64,000 bases of DNA from FEN-1073 sp963780865 (GTDB lineage: Bacteria > Chloroflexota > Anaerolineae > Anaerolineales > RBG-16-64-43), in NCBI GenBank assembly GCA_963780865.1, contig CAWADT010000027.1, positions 66,133 through 130,132 on the forward strand. Reading direction: 5' to 3'. Positions 35,633 to 44,485 of this stretch are shown here, in pieces (the stretch's first letter is position 1; each line of letters opens with the position of its first letter). A model generated the notes under the pieces. That model made no database searches. It saw only the letters and a program-made list of their open reading frames with translations, and was not told the DNA's origin. The position numbers and the translations under genes were made by a program.

Positions 35633-36184
35633 ATGCTGAAATTTGCCCTGCTGGGGCTGTTGGCCCACGATCCGAAACATGGATACGACCTCAAGAACGA
35701 GCTGGAACAGGCGCTCGGGGGTCATTGGGAGATTAATTTCGGCCAGATCTATACAACGCTAGGCCGCATGGACCGGGACGGGTTAATCCAGGTGGTCGAA
35801 GAGGATCAGGACGGACGCGGGAAGAAGACATATCAAATTACGCCCGAAGGACGGAAAGAACTCTCCGCTTGGCTCGCGGAATCCGTCGAGAAGCCCCGCC
35901 AGTTGCGGGACGAATTCTACATAAAGATGGTGATCGGCCGGCTGGCCGGCGAGCCCGATCCAACGGCGATGATCGACCGCCAGCGCCAGGCTTATCTGAA
36001 ACAAATCCGGGAATTTACGGCTCTCGCCCGCCGGACGGAAGATCCGAATATCGGATTGATGGTGGAAGGCGCGATCCTCCACTTGCAGGCTGATTTGCGT
36101 TGGTTGGATCTGTGCGACGAACGTTTCGAACCCGGCGCGCAAAGCGGACCGAATTCTAAACAGGAAGGTTCCGGAAAGGAATAA
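35633..36184 (+). CDS. PadR family transcriptional regulator
   Basis: 183 aa. N-terminal PadR winged helix (LKFALLGLLAHDPKHGYDLK, INFGQIYTTLGRMDRDGLI, GKKTYQITPEGRKELSAWL) and a longer C-terminal helical dimerisation domain (PF10400-type, residues of about 95-165), which makes it a PadR-s1-like repressor. It is first in an operon with two permeases and an ATPase, 2 bases before the first permease; such PadR proteins usually repress a drug or peptide efflux ABC system and release on binding the cargo. Confidence 0.93.
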   Translation: MLKFALLGLLAHDPKHGYDLKNELEQALGGHWEINFGQIYTTLGRMDRDGLIQVVEEDQDGRGKKTYQITPEGRKELSAWLAESVEKPRQLRDEFYIKMVIGRLAGEPDPTAMIDRQRQAYLKQIREFTALARRTEDPNIGLMVEGAILHLQADLRWLDLCDERFEPGAQSGPNSKQEGSGKE

Positions 36185-36186
36185 TC

Positions 36187-37350
36187 ATGCTCATTGATCT
36201 GGCTTTAAAAACACTTTGGCGGAGAAAGCTCCGCTCGATTTTAACGATCCTCGGCGTGGCCGCGTCCATTCAGCTTTACCTGATGAGCAATAACATTATG
36301 GCTATGTACGACCAGGACATTCAGCGCGAGGTGAACGCTTTCGCCGGGAAGGTGTACATCCAGCAGACGATGCAGAATGTGGGGGCGGGGGGCGATTTCC
36401 CCTCGATGGACAGCAGCATCGCCGTGGGTTCGGCTAAGTCCATGATTGCGGCGAGCGGGACGGACCCCGCCGCCAGCTCGGCCGTTCTTTTCATCCCGCT
36501 GGCGTCGTCGTCCGCTCCCAACATGCCGCCCATGGAGTTGGCCGTGGGGATTACGCCGGAGCATGAAAGCGCTTTTCTGGGAAACGCCGCCCTCGCTTCC
36601 GGATCGGCCCGCCTTGCGGATTCTCATAGCGTCATCCTCGGGTCTTCGGCCGCCTGGCATTATCGGCCGGAAGGTTCGGAACAACCCGTAACGGTTGGCG
36701 ACCGCGTTTCCATCCATGGGGTGGAATTTACCGTAGCTGGCGTTCTGAAATCTTCCTCCAGCCTATATAACGGCGCGGTCATCATGCCGCTCTCGACGGC
36801 GCAGGATTTATTCAACCGGTCAGGGACGGTTTCGGCGGTTATCTTGACGGCTTCCCGTCTGGAGAATCTGCCAGGCATTAAGAAGCAGGTCCAGGATGAG
36901 TTCCCAAACCTCCAGGTTTTCAACCAGGAGGATCTCGCGCAAAATGCCAATCAGATTCTTACACAGCAAAGACTGATGTTCGTCATGATTAAAAATTCCG
37001 TCGTCCTGGCGACGATCATGATGGTGATGATTGTCGTCGTGGTGGCGGTGATGGAGCAGAGGAAGGAAATCGGCACGTTGCGGGCGGTGGGTGCGGAAAG
37101 GGGAAAGATCCTGCTGTTTGTGATCGCGCAGGCGGTGGTGTTGAGCTTGGCTGGCGGCATCGTGGCCCTGCCGGTATCCACACTGGTGAATACCTACATG
37201 AATTTCGGGCTGAAGTTTACGTCGGCGGAAGTCGTGGAACAGTGGATGACGATCGTGGGAGGATGCCTGCTGATTGGATTGGTGGCGGCGTTCCTCCCGG
37301 CCTGGCAGGCGGTGCGGGTGAATCCGCTCGAAGCCCTGCAATCCGAGTAG
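36187..37350 (+). CDS. ABC transporter permease (MacB/FtsX type), first
   Basis: 387 aa. N-terminal helix within LWRRKLRSILTILGVAASIQ, a periplasmic-type domain of about 210 residues (MacB-PCD), then three C-terminal helices of the FtsX domain (SVVLATIMMVMIVVVVAVME, ILLFVIAQAVVLSLAGGIVA, GGCLLIGLVAAFLPAWQAVR) ending in the diagnostic AVRVNPLEALQSE. Works as a heterodimer with the next permease; typical cargo is peptides, lipoproteins or macrolides. Confidence 0.93.
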   Translation: MLIDLALKTLWRRKLRSILTILGVAASIQLYLMSNNIMAMYDQDIQREVNAFAGKVYIQQTMQNVGAGGDFPSMDSSIAVGSAKSMIAASGTDPAASSAVLFIPLASSSAPNMPPMELAVGITPEHESAFLGNAALASGSARLADSHSVILGSSAAWHYRPEGSEQPVTVGDRVSIHGVEFTVAGVLKSSSSLYNGAVIMPLSTAQDLFNRSGTVSAVILTASRLENLPGIKKQVQDEFPNLQVFNQEDLAQNANQILTQQRLMFVMIKNSVVLATIMMVMIVVVVAVMEQRKEIGTLRAVGAERGKILLFVIAQAVVLSLAGGIVALPVSTLVNTYMNFGLKFTSAEVVEQWMTIVGGCLLIGLVAAFLPAWQAVRVNPLEALQSE

Positions 37351-37386
37351 AACATCCGCCCGGTTTACCGGGCAAAGGAGGAATGT

Positions 37387-38547
37387 ATGTTGTGGGATAT
37401 CGCCGTCAAACATCTATGGCGGAGAAAATTGCGGTCGCTCCTGACCATCGTGGGCGTCGCCGCGTCCGTTCAAATGTACCTCACCTTCAGCGGCGTGCTT
37501 GTCCTATACCGGAACGAGATCAACCGGCAACTGGGGGCGTTCGCCGGGAAGGCGGTCGTGCAGCAGCAGATGGAGGCGGCCAGCGGCAGCACCGATCTCA
37601 CCTCTTCCGGCAGCAGCATCAAACCGGAAACGGCGGACGCGCTGCTGGCTTGGGATGGAATTGACCGGCAAGCCAGCTCCGAGCTGGTGTACGTCCCGAT
37701 CGCCCGGAACGCCATGCCGTACATGCCGCCGGCCATCCTAGTGGTCGGCGTGGAGCCGGGGCATGAAAAAGCATTTTTAGGCGGGTTCACGGCCAATTCG
37801 GGGCGAGCGATTTTGGAGAACCCGGACGAAATCATCCTCGGCCAAAGCGCGGCGAATTACTACCGGCCGAAGAATCAAACGGGCTCCGTCACCGTCGGGG
37901 AATCCGTGGTAATTCAAAGCCATTCCTTCCTCGTCGTCGGAATTCTTCAATCGGCGCCTGAGCTGTTCAATAACTCCGTGATCATGCCGATTTCTACGGC
38001 GCGTTCCGTCTTCGACCGGCCGGGAGCCGTATCGTCGGTCATTCTCACTGCCGCCAGCGCCGCGGAATTGCCCAGCTTGAAAACCTCCATCGCCGCCCGG
38101 TACCCGGAACTGAGCGTCTCGACCCAGGAAGACCTTCAGCAAAGCGCCAAAGTGCTCCTGAACGGTTTGAATAAATTCTTTTCAATCATCATCAACTCGA
38201 TCGTAGTCGTCGCCATCATCATCGTAACGATCGTCGTGGTGGTGGCCGTGATGGAGGAGCGGAGGGATATCGGCACGCTGCGCGCGGTCGGCGCGGGGCG
38301 GGTAAGGATCTTCGGTATGGTGGCCGGCGAATCGTTGATCCTAAGCCTGTTGGGAGCCATTCTGGCCCTGCCGATCGCCGTTTTCTTCACCCAATGGGGA
38401 ATGTCGGAGATCAGCGGCATAACCGGGATCCTGCTGGTCTGGCTGCAGACCATTTTGATCGCCATGGTCGTCGGTTTGCTGGCGACGATCCTGCCCGCCT
38501 GGCAGGCTTTGCGGGTGGATCCGCTGGAAGCTTTGCGGTACGAATAG
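37387..38547 (+). CDS. ABC transporter permease (MacB/FtsX type), second
   Basis: 386 aa after AAAGGAGG. Same architecture as the preceding protein and clearly paralogous to it (LWRRKLRSLLTIVGVAASVQ, EERRDIGTLRAVGAGRVRIF, ALRVDPLEALRYE). The ectodomain differs enough (about one third identical by eye) to suggest an obligate heterodimer formed by an old tandem duplication. Confidence 0.93.
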   Translation: MLWDIAVKHLWRRKLRSLLTIVGVAASVQMYLTFSGVLVLYRNEINRQLGAFAGKAVVQQQMEAASGSTDLTSSGSSIKPETADALLAWDGIDRQASSELVYVPIARNAMPYMPPAILVVGVEPGHEKAFLGGFTANSGRAILENPDEIILGQSAANYYRPKNQTGSVTVGESVVIQSHSFLVVGILQSAPELFNNSVIMPISTARSVFDRPGAVSSVILTAASAAELPSLKTSIAARYPELSVSTQEDLQQSAKVLLNGLNKFFSIIINSIVVVAIIIVTIVVVVAVMEERRDIGTLRAVGAGRVRIFGMVAGESLILSLLGAILALPIAVFFTQWGMSEISGITGILLVWLQTILIAMVVGLLATILPAWQALRVDPLEALRYE

Positions 38548-38559
38548 GAAACCTAACCC

Positions 38560-38645
38560 CCTTTCCAATCTTCCTCCTGGAGATAGGACGCAGAATATTT
38601 CGCTTCCCCCTCCCCATGACGGGAAGGGGGAAGGGGCAGGGGGTT
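38560..38645. repeat. imperfect inverted repeat inside the ABC operon
   Basis: CCTAACCCCCTTTCC..CTTCCCCCTCCCC pairs with GGGAAGGGGGAAGGGGCAGG and GGGGGTTGGG. It separates the second permease from the ATPase and could lower ATPase expression or stabilise the upstream mRNA. Confidence 0.6.
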
Positions 38646-38688
38646 GGGAGCTAGGTCAGGAAAAACAATCATAAAAAGGAAGGCTATC

Positions 38689-39432
38689 ATGGACGCAATG
38701 ATTGAAACAAAAAACGTTACGAAAACTTTCGGCATGAACGGCATGGCCGTGGAGGCGGTGCGGGGAGTGGACATCGCGGTGCAGGCCGGGGAATTCGTCG
38801 CCATCGTCGGCCCGTCGGGCAGCGGGAAATCCAGCCTGCTGCACATGCTCGGGGCGATGGATCGGCCGACTTCAGGCGAAGTGTTTTTCCAGGGGCGGGC
38901 GCTTTCGGGGCTGGGCGATGGAGCCCGGACCGCGCTGCGCGCCCGCGAGATCGGGTTCATCTTCCAAACGTTCAATTTATTGCCGATGCTGAACGCTTAT
39001 GAAAACGTGGAGATCGTCACCCGATTTGGCGGGCTTCCGCGGGCCTCCCGAGCCTCCCGCGCCCGGGAGATGATCTCACTGGTCGGCCTCGGGGAGCGAA
39101 TGAACCACCAGCCGCGGTATCTTTCCGGCGGCGAGCGCCAACGGGTGGCCATCGCCCGGGCGCTGGCCAACCGGCCGGGGCTGATCCTGGCCGATGAGCC
39201 GACCGGCAACCTCGATTTAAAAACGGGGACGGGGATCCTCGAGCTTCTGCGAGAGGTTTGCAATCGCGAAAAGCAGACAGTCATCATGGTCACCCACGAC
39301 TTTCGCGCCGCCTCCTATGCCGACCGGGTTCTGGTCTTGCGCGACGGCCGCATTCGCGGCGAAGCGGGACTTAAGGGGACGGCGGATACGCATCGCACGC
39401 TCAATCAACTGCTGGAACTCGAATTGCAATAA
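38689..39432 (+). CDS. ABC transporter ATP-binding protein (LolD/MacB type)
   Basis: 247 aa from the ATG at 38689 after AAAAAGGAAGG. Walker A GPSGSGKSS, Q-loop FIFQTFNLLPMLNAYENVEI, signature YLSGGERQRVAIARALANRP, Walker B LILADEPTGNLD and H-loop VTHDFRAASYADRVLVLRDG. It belongs to the MacB/LolD/FtsE group and completes the transporter encoded by the two upstream permeases. Confidence 0.95.
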   Translation: MDAMIETKNVTKTFGMNGMAVEAVRGVDIAVQAGEFVAIVGPSGSGKSSLLHMLGAMDRPTSGEVFFQGRALSGLGDGARTALRAREIGFIFQTFNLLPMLNAYENVEIVTRFGGLPRASRASRAREMISLVGLGERMNHQPRYLSGGERQRVAIARALANRPGLILADEPTGNLDLKTGTGILELLREVCNREKQTVIMVTHDFRAASYADRVLVLRDGRIRGEAGLKGTADTHRTLNQLLELELQ

Positions 39433-39539
39433 GCTCGAATAATTCACGAATAGTCATCCGTAAAGACATGCATCCGATTGTCAACCAAGATCTGCCCGGC
39501 GATCATGCCCTTCTCGCTACCGGGCAGTTCTTTTATTAT

Positions 39540-39686
39540 TCCCCATCCCAACCTCCCGCCCCTAGCCCCTCCCTCCTTCTCCCCTCGCTTTGCTCGAGGA
39601 CAGGCCGTACAACGGGAAGGAGGGAGGGGAATTCGCGATCCTCGATCCGTGGTGGGACAATTTCGGGGTGGGAGGATGGGATGGAA
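39540..39686. repeat. imperfect inverted repeat after the ABC operon
   Basis: CCCCATCCCAACCTCCCGCCCC..CTCCCTCCTTCTCCCC on the left and GGGAAGGAGGGAGGGGAA..GGGGTGGGAGGATGGGATGG on the right form a long hairpin of the same CCTC/GAGG family as 31953-32038. The surrounding gap 39433-39768 has no gene. Confidence 0.65.
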
Positions 39687-39768
39687 AACTAGAAAGGGAT
39701 AAACATGGACCATTCTTCGGACGGTCACTCCCGAAGATGTTATGATTTCCCTGCCTTGAAGGAGTCCG

Positions 39769-40755
39769 ATGAACCCGAAAATGTGGTTGACCGCGCTGCA
39801 AGTCATCCCCAAAATCACCAGGGAGGAATGGGACCGGCTGGACATCGTGTCCCGCTGGTTGATCGCCGCGCGCGCGGCGGTGCTGATTCTCACCTTCCTT
39901 TCCGCCTCGGTCGCCGGGTTGCTCGCCGCCCGCGACGGTCTTTTCCATTGGACCTATTGGCTCCTTCTGACGATTGGTTTGGTGATGGCCCACGCCACCA
40001 ACAACCTGCTAAACGATTTGGTGGACTTCCAGCGCGGGGTGGACGAGGATAATTATTTTCGGACCCAGTATGGGCCGCAGACCGTCCAGCAGGGGCTGCT
40101 CACCAAGCGGCAGCTGCTGGCGTACGCCTCCGCGACCGGGGCGGTGGCGGCGGGTTGCGGTTTGGCGCTCGCGGTTCTTCGCGGGTGGCCGATTTTAGTC
40201 CTGATGGGGATCGGCGCCGTCTTCGTTCTGTTCTACACCTGGCCGTTGAAATACATCGGCTTGGGGGAACTCGCCGTCCTGCTGGTCTGGGGGCCGCTCA
40301 TGGTCGGCGGCGGATATTACGCGGTCACCGGCCAATGGAATGGAAACGTGCTGCTGGCCAGCCTGCCGTGCGCGCTTGGCGCCACTACGGTGATCTTCGG
40401 CAAGCACATCGATAAACTTAAGGCTGACACCGCCAAGGGCATCCACACCCTGCCGGTGATCCTCGGGGAACGAGTGTCGCGAATCGGTGTGATGATTCTG
40501 GTGGCGCTCCAATATTTGCTGGTTGGCGTCCTGGTCTGGAAGGGTTACTTCTCGTGGGTGACGCTCCTGGTCGTCTTCGGGCTGTATTTCAGCCTTCCCG
40601 TCTGGCGAATGTTCTCCCATCCCCGGCCGGAATCACCGCCGGACGAGGCCAAGCCGTTCTGGCCGATGTGGTTTGTGGCCTCCGCGTTTTACCATTACCG
40701 GGCGTTTGGAATTCTCTTTCTCGCGGGGCTGGTGGCGCAAACGGCGATCCGATAG
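39769..40755 (+). CDS. UbiA family prenyltransferase
   Basis: 328 aa, eight to nine membrane helices, GAAGGAG upstream. First Asp-rich motif NNLLNDLVDFQRGVDEDNYF (NDxxDxxxD) and second KHIDKLKADTAKGIHTLPVI (DxxxD) bind prenyl diphosphate and Mg. The family attaches isoprenoid chains to aromatic rings or, in MenA, makes demethylmenaquinone; RTQYGPQTVQQG after motif 1 resembles MenA-like proteins, but no men genes are near. Substrate open. Confidence 0.88.
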   Translation: MNPKMWLTALQVIPKITREEWDRLDIVSRWLIAARAAVLILTFLSASVAGLLAARDGLFHWTYWLLLTIGLVMAHATNNLLNDLVDFQRGVDEDNYFRTQYGPQTVQQGLLTKRQLLAYASATGAVAAGCGLALAVLRGWPILVLMGIGAVFVLFYTWPLKYIGLGELAVLLVWGPLMVGGGYYAVTGQWNGNVLLASLPCALGATTVIFGKHIDKLKADTAKGIHTLPVILGERVSRIGVMILVALQYLLVGVLVWKGYFSWVTLLVVFGLYFSLPVWRMFSHPRPESPPDEAKPFWPMWFVASAFYHYRAFGILFLAGLVAQTAIR

Positions 40756-40808
40756 CGGTTGGCGCGGCGGACGCCGCAAGCGCGGCCGTCGGGGAAAAGG
40801 AGAAAGCG

Positions 40809-41327
40809 ATGGATTTTTTCGAGGTGGTTCGCACCCGCCGGTCGATCCGCGTGTTCGACGAGCGGCCGGTGGAAGAGGAGAAGATTCGCGCTATCCTGGA
40901 GGCGGCGAACGCCGCGCCTTCGGCGGGCAATCTGCAATCCTATGAAATATATTTTGTAAAGGACGCCACCGCGCGCGGCCGGCTGGCGAGCACACTCCCC
41001 AGGATGGGATTTTTCTCCGCCGTTCCGCTGGTTCTGGTTTTTTGCGCCCACCCGGCCCGCGCGGAGGCGCGTTACGCCCAGCGCGGGAAGAACCTTTATG
41101 CGGTGCAAGACGCCACGATTGCCTGCACGCACGCCATGCTCGCGGCGACCGCATTGGGATTGGCCAGCGTCTGGGTGGGAGCCTTCCGCGAGAAGGAAGT
41201 ATCCGACGTCCTCAATCTCCCGGAAGCCCTCACGCCGGTGGCGCTCCTTCCCGTCGGTTACCCGTTGGAAACCGTCGAGCCGCGCACTCGGCGGCCGCTG
41301 AATGATATCGTCCATCCCGTGAAATAA
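40809..41327 (+). CDS. nitroreductase family protein
   Basis: 172 aa from the ATG at 40809 after AAAAGGAGAAA. FMN-binding landmarks: VRTRRSIRVFDERPVEEEKI, AANAAPSAGNLQSYEIYFV and ALGLASVWVGAFREKEV with a C-terminal LLPVGYPLE. This is the short (about 170 aa) nitroreductase form that reduces quinones, flavins or nitro groups with NAD(P)H. Follows ubiA by 53 bases, perhaps in one unit. Confidence 0.88.
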   Translation: MDFFEVVRTRRSIRVFDERPVEEEKIRAILEAANAAPSAGNLQSYEIYFVKDATARGRLASTLPRMGFFSAVPLVLVFCAHPARAEARYAQRGKNLYAVQDATIACTHAMLAATALGLASVWVGAFREKEVSDVLNLPEALTPVALLPVGYPLETVEPRTRRPLNDIVHPVK

Positions 41328-41463
41328 CCGCCGGAATCGGACGCGGATTCTTCCCGAAAGCATCCCTATTCTCCAAGACGTGTTATTAATGAAGCGTCCG
41401 CCGACGGCTGCGTGGCGGCGCGATCCGTCCGGGAAGCACTGGCCGGATCGGGGAGGTGCGGCA

Positions 41464-42045
41464 ATGGGAGCGATGGTTCTCCTGCTGGGGACTCTCCTGG
41501 CTGCTTATTTAATCGGGGCGATTCCGTTTGCGTACATCGTCTCCCGGCTGGCGACGGGCGTCGACATCCGCCGCGTGGGCGACGGAAACGTGGGCGCGAA
41601 AAATACGTTTTATTCGGTGGGGAAGCTGGCGGGAATTTTGGTGGGCGCCGCGGATATCACCAAAGGGATGCTCGCGGTGGAACTGGCGCGAAGCCTCACC
41701 GGGTCGGAAGAGACTGCGATGGTGGCCGGGATGTCGGCGGTCCTGGGCCACGACTTCTCGCCTTTCCTTGATTTTCACGGCGGGCAGGGGATGGCCTCGA
41801 TGGTTGGCTCCTTCCTGCTTCTGTTTCCCGTTCCCACCGCGGCGGCCGTCGCGCTCAGTTTGCTGACCATCGGGATCACGCGCAATTGGGACGCGGGTTG
41901 GACGGCGGGATTTCTCGTCCTGATCGCGCTGGTGATCGTCTGCGGATATGGTTGGAACCGCGTCCTGTACGCAACGCTTCTGATTCCCACCATCGGGCTG
42001 CGCAAGGGATTGCAAAGGCTCACCGCCCACCGTTTTCGGGCGTAG
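41464..42045 (+). CDS. plsY: glycerol-3-phosphate acyltransferase PlsY family
   Basis: 193 aa from the ATG at 41464 after GGGGAGGTG; the frame is open further upstream but without family features. Five helices and the three PlsY motifs: SRLATGVDIRRVGDGNVGAK (GSGNxGxxN-like), GMSAVLGHDFSPFL and FHGGQGMASMVG (usual GGKG is GGQG here), and a C-terminal RGW-like loop. It acylates glycerol-3-phosphate from acyl-phosphate, the first step of phospholipid synthesis. The Lys-to-Gln change in motif 2 is unusual and may mark a divergent paralogue. Confidence 0.8.
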   Translation: MGAMVLLLGTLLAAYLIGAIPFAYIVSRLATGVDIRRVGDGNVGAKNTFYSVGKLAGILVGAADITKGMLAVELARSLTGSEETAMVAGMSAVLGHDFSPFLDFHGGQGMASMVGSFLLLFPVPTAAAVALSLLTIGITRNWDAGWTAGFLVLIALVIVCGYGWNRVLYATLLIPTIGLRKGLQRLTAHRFRA

Positions 42046-42095
42046 AAAACCATCGGCCGGACCGCGATGCGGCAACCTCCATGGAGAATAATCGA

Positions 42096-43664
42096 ATGGC
42101 GTTTCGAAGAATTCGATCGGTAATCGTTTGCCTTCTTCTGGCGTGCGCCGCCTGCGCCCGATCGGTTTCCGCAAAAGGCGAGCTGCACTATGGGTTGACG
42201 CTGGTTCCGACGGGGATCGATCCGCACATCAACGCCTCCTCCGAACTGGGAATCCCCCTCGCATCGGTTTACGACACCTTGGTTTTTCGCGACCCGGCGG
42301 GCGGGTTCGTCCCGGGCTTGGCGCAGCGCTGGGAAATATCTGCCGACGGGCTGTACTATACGTTTGCTCTGCGCCACGACGTGCATTTCCAGGATGGAAC
42401 TCCGTTCAATGCCCAGGCAGTTAAGGTAAACCTCGATCGAATATTGGATCCGGCCAACGAATCCCAACTTGCACGCTTCCTGATTGGCGCCGTGCAATCG
42501 GTGACGGTGGTGGATGACTTTACTGTTCGGTTGGGGTTGTCCGAACCGTATACTCCGCTCCTGGATTCCCTCTCGCAGGTCTATCTGGGAATGGCTTCGC
42601 CCACCGCCCTGAAAAAGTGGGGCAAGGATTATTCCTTCCACCAAGTGGGGACCGGTCCGTTCCGGTTCGTCGAGTACGTTGCGGGGGACCACCTCACCCT
42701 GGAACGGAACCCGGAGTACGCCTGGGCGCCCTCGATTTATCGCAACCAGACTGCGCAGGTGCAAAAGATCGTCTTTCGTTTTTATGAAGATCCGGCCACG
42801 CGCGCGCCGGCGCTGCTTTCCGGCGAGGCGGATGTGATGGGCGAAGTGCTGCCGATGGACGCCGACAGCCTGCAAAAGGACGGACGCTTTTCGATTTACC
42901 CCGTAAACGTTCCGGGGCAGCCGCTTCAATTCTTTTTTAATCTCCATCAGGCTCCGACCGACGACATCTTGGTCCGGCAGGCGCTCCTGGAGGGTACCGA
43001 CCGGGAGGGGTTGGTCCAAACGGTATTCGGATCTTTTTCTCCCGTGGCCACCGGCCCGCTGACCGCTTCCACCTGGGGCGCGTCGGCGGTCGTTCCGGCG
43101 TCCTTGTTCAACCGGGATGCGGCGGACGCGTTGCTGCGGGAAGCGGGGTGGGTGGATTCCAACGGGGACGGAGTGCGGGAAAAGGACGGCCAACCCCTGC
43201 GCCTGAAAGTGGTCTATCCCCCCTGGGGGCTGACACCGCAAGTGGCGGATCTGCTCGAGCTGCAATGGCGGCAAATCGGGGTGGCGGTGGAATTAATTCA
43301 GGTCCCGTCGTTCTCCGCGCTGGTCGCCGCGCAGGCCGGGGGAGCGTACAACCTGATCTCGATGAACCTGGCGGGCACCGATCCGGATCTGCTCCGGGCG
43401 TTCTTTCAAACCGGGGGCGCGGACAACTGGACCGGGATCGACGACGCGCGATTGAATTCTCTCCTTCTCGCTGCCGCCCGGTCCGGGAACGAAGCGGACC
43501 GGCTCGAGATATATCTCCAGATCCAGACGGAGATCGCGTCTCAATATTTGGTCCTTCCCATTCGGGACTATGTCAATTTAAATGCAGCCGCCCGGCGGGT
43601 GCAGGGTCTGCATTTCACCGCCCAGGGCTGGTTTCCGGTGCTGATCGACGTAAGCTTGGGGTAG
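42096..43664 (+). CDS. ABC transporter substrate-binding lipoprotein (family 5, Opp/Dpp type)
   Basis: 522 aa from the ATG at 42096, which has GGAG nine bases upstream; an ATG at 42081 is the alternative. Lipoprotein signal IVCLLLACAAC. SBP_bac_5 features: LTLVPTGIDPHINAS, GFVPGLAQRWEISADGLYYT, FALRHDVHFQDGTPFNAQAV, GTGPFRFVEY and the RQALLEGTDREGLVQ block. Binds peptides, nickel or sugars for an ABC importer. No permease or ATPase genes adjoin, so it is an orphan receptor here. Confidence 0.92.
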   Translation: MAFRRIRSVIVCLLLACAACARSVSAKGELHYGLTLVPTGIDPHINASSELGIPLASVYDTLVFRDPAGGFVPGLAQRWEISADGLYYTFALRHDVHFQDGTPFNAQAVKVNLDRILDPANESQLARFLIGAVQSVTVVDDFTVRLGLSEPYTPLLDSLSQVYLGMASPTALKKWGKDYSFHQVGTGPFRFVEYVAGDHLTLERNPEYAWAPSIYRNQTAQVQKIVFRFYEDPATRAPALLSGEADVMGEVLPMDADSLQKDGRFSIYPVNVPGQPLQFFFNLHQAPTDDILVRQALLEGTDREGLVQTVFGSFSPVATGPLTASTWGASAVVPASLFNRDAADALLREAGWVDSNGDGVREKDGQPLRLKVVYPPWGLTPQVADLLELQWRQIGVAVELIQVPSFSALVAAQAGGAYNLISMNLAGTDPDLLRAFFQTGGADNWTGIDDARLNSLLLAAARSGNEADRLEIYLQIQTEIASQYLVLPIRDYVNLNAAARRVQGLHFTAQGWFPVLIDVSLG

Positions 43665-43834
43665 AACCCGCGCGGGGGCAGCTGGCTTGCTTTTTGCATT
43701 AACAAGTTATAAAAATAATAGTATTTATGTCTAATTTATTCATTCCAAGGGGCGCTACATTAGAATGAGGAAATGGGAGCGCGCCGGAAGGCTGAAAAGC
43801 CTTCGCGGCGGGTTATCTTGCGGATCGGGAGGCT

Positions 43835-44461
43835 TTGTTGAGCGCGACGCAGGCGGAGGTTGCTGGTTTAATCTTGCTTTTGATCTGGTTCGGCCTGGAA
43901 ACCTTGTGGGACCAGTTCCGGTCCGTGGTGCTTCCTTTGTGGCTGGTCTTGCCTCCGGTGATCCTGGGGATCCTGTTTCAAATTGTGTTTGGAAAATGGT
44001 ATATCGCCGCGGCGATGGCCGCAGCCGTTTTCATCCATCTTTCCGACCACATCCTGATCCGGGCGGTGGGCACGCTACTGCTCCTGGGGGCGGCGGTGCT
44101 GGCGCATAACGTCGTGCTGGCCGCCGGTTTCGTGTTGTATTGGGCGATGTGGGAATTGAACATTGCCGGCGGGGCGGATGCGCTCGCGGCCTACGCCGCA
44201 TTGATGGTCATCCCGCGGGCGGAGATGTTCTGGGGTTTGCTTGGCGGGATTTTCGTCTGGGCGGTGGTCAGCATGGTCGTGATTTACCGCGGAAAACTTA
44301 TCGAGCGGTGGAAGCGGATGGCCTGGCGGGCGCTGCTCCGGCAGCTGCCCTCCGAAACCGAGCTTGTGGCGGAGGGCAAACCGACGATCGGGGGAATTTG
44401 GCTGGGAACGATATTCTTCGCGGCGTGGTCCCTGCTGTCCGGGCCGCTCCTGCGATTCTGA
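43835..44461 (+). CDS. prepilin-peptidase-like membrane protein (A24/TadV type) of the Tad locus
   Basis: 208 aa from a TTG. Six or more hydrophobic stretches. WDQFRSVVLPLWLVLPPVIL resembles the first A24 aspartate block (D-x-R-x-x-x-x-P-x-W-L-x-L-P) and NIAGGADALAAYAALMVIPR resembles the GxxD second aspartate block. Both Asp residues are present, so peptidase activity is possible although the match is divergent. Position at the head of the Tad genes with three Flp pilins supports the role. AT-rich DNA at 43686-43735 (TTGCATTAACAAGTTATAAAAATAAT) may hold the operon promoter. Confidence 0.6.
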   Translation: MLSATQAEVAGLILLLIWFGLETLWDQFRSVVLPLWLVLPPVILGILFQIVFGKWYIAAAMAAAVFIHLSDHILIRAVGTLLLLGAAVLAHNVVLAAGFVLYWAMWELNIAGGADALAAYAALMVIPRAEMFWGLLGGIFVWAVVSMVVIYRGKLIERWKRMAWRALLRQLPSETELVAEGKPTIGGIWLGTIFFAAWSLLSGPLLRF

Positions 44462-44485
44462 CGGCGGCGGCATGGAGATAGATTT

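Noticed and set aside
35433..35639. 68-codon frame in the padR leader
   Set aside because: Weak start and no homology recognised; kept only as a note in the leader entry.
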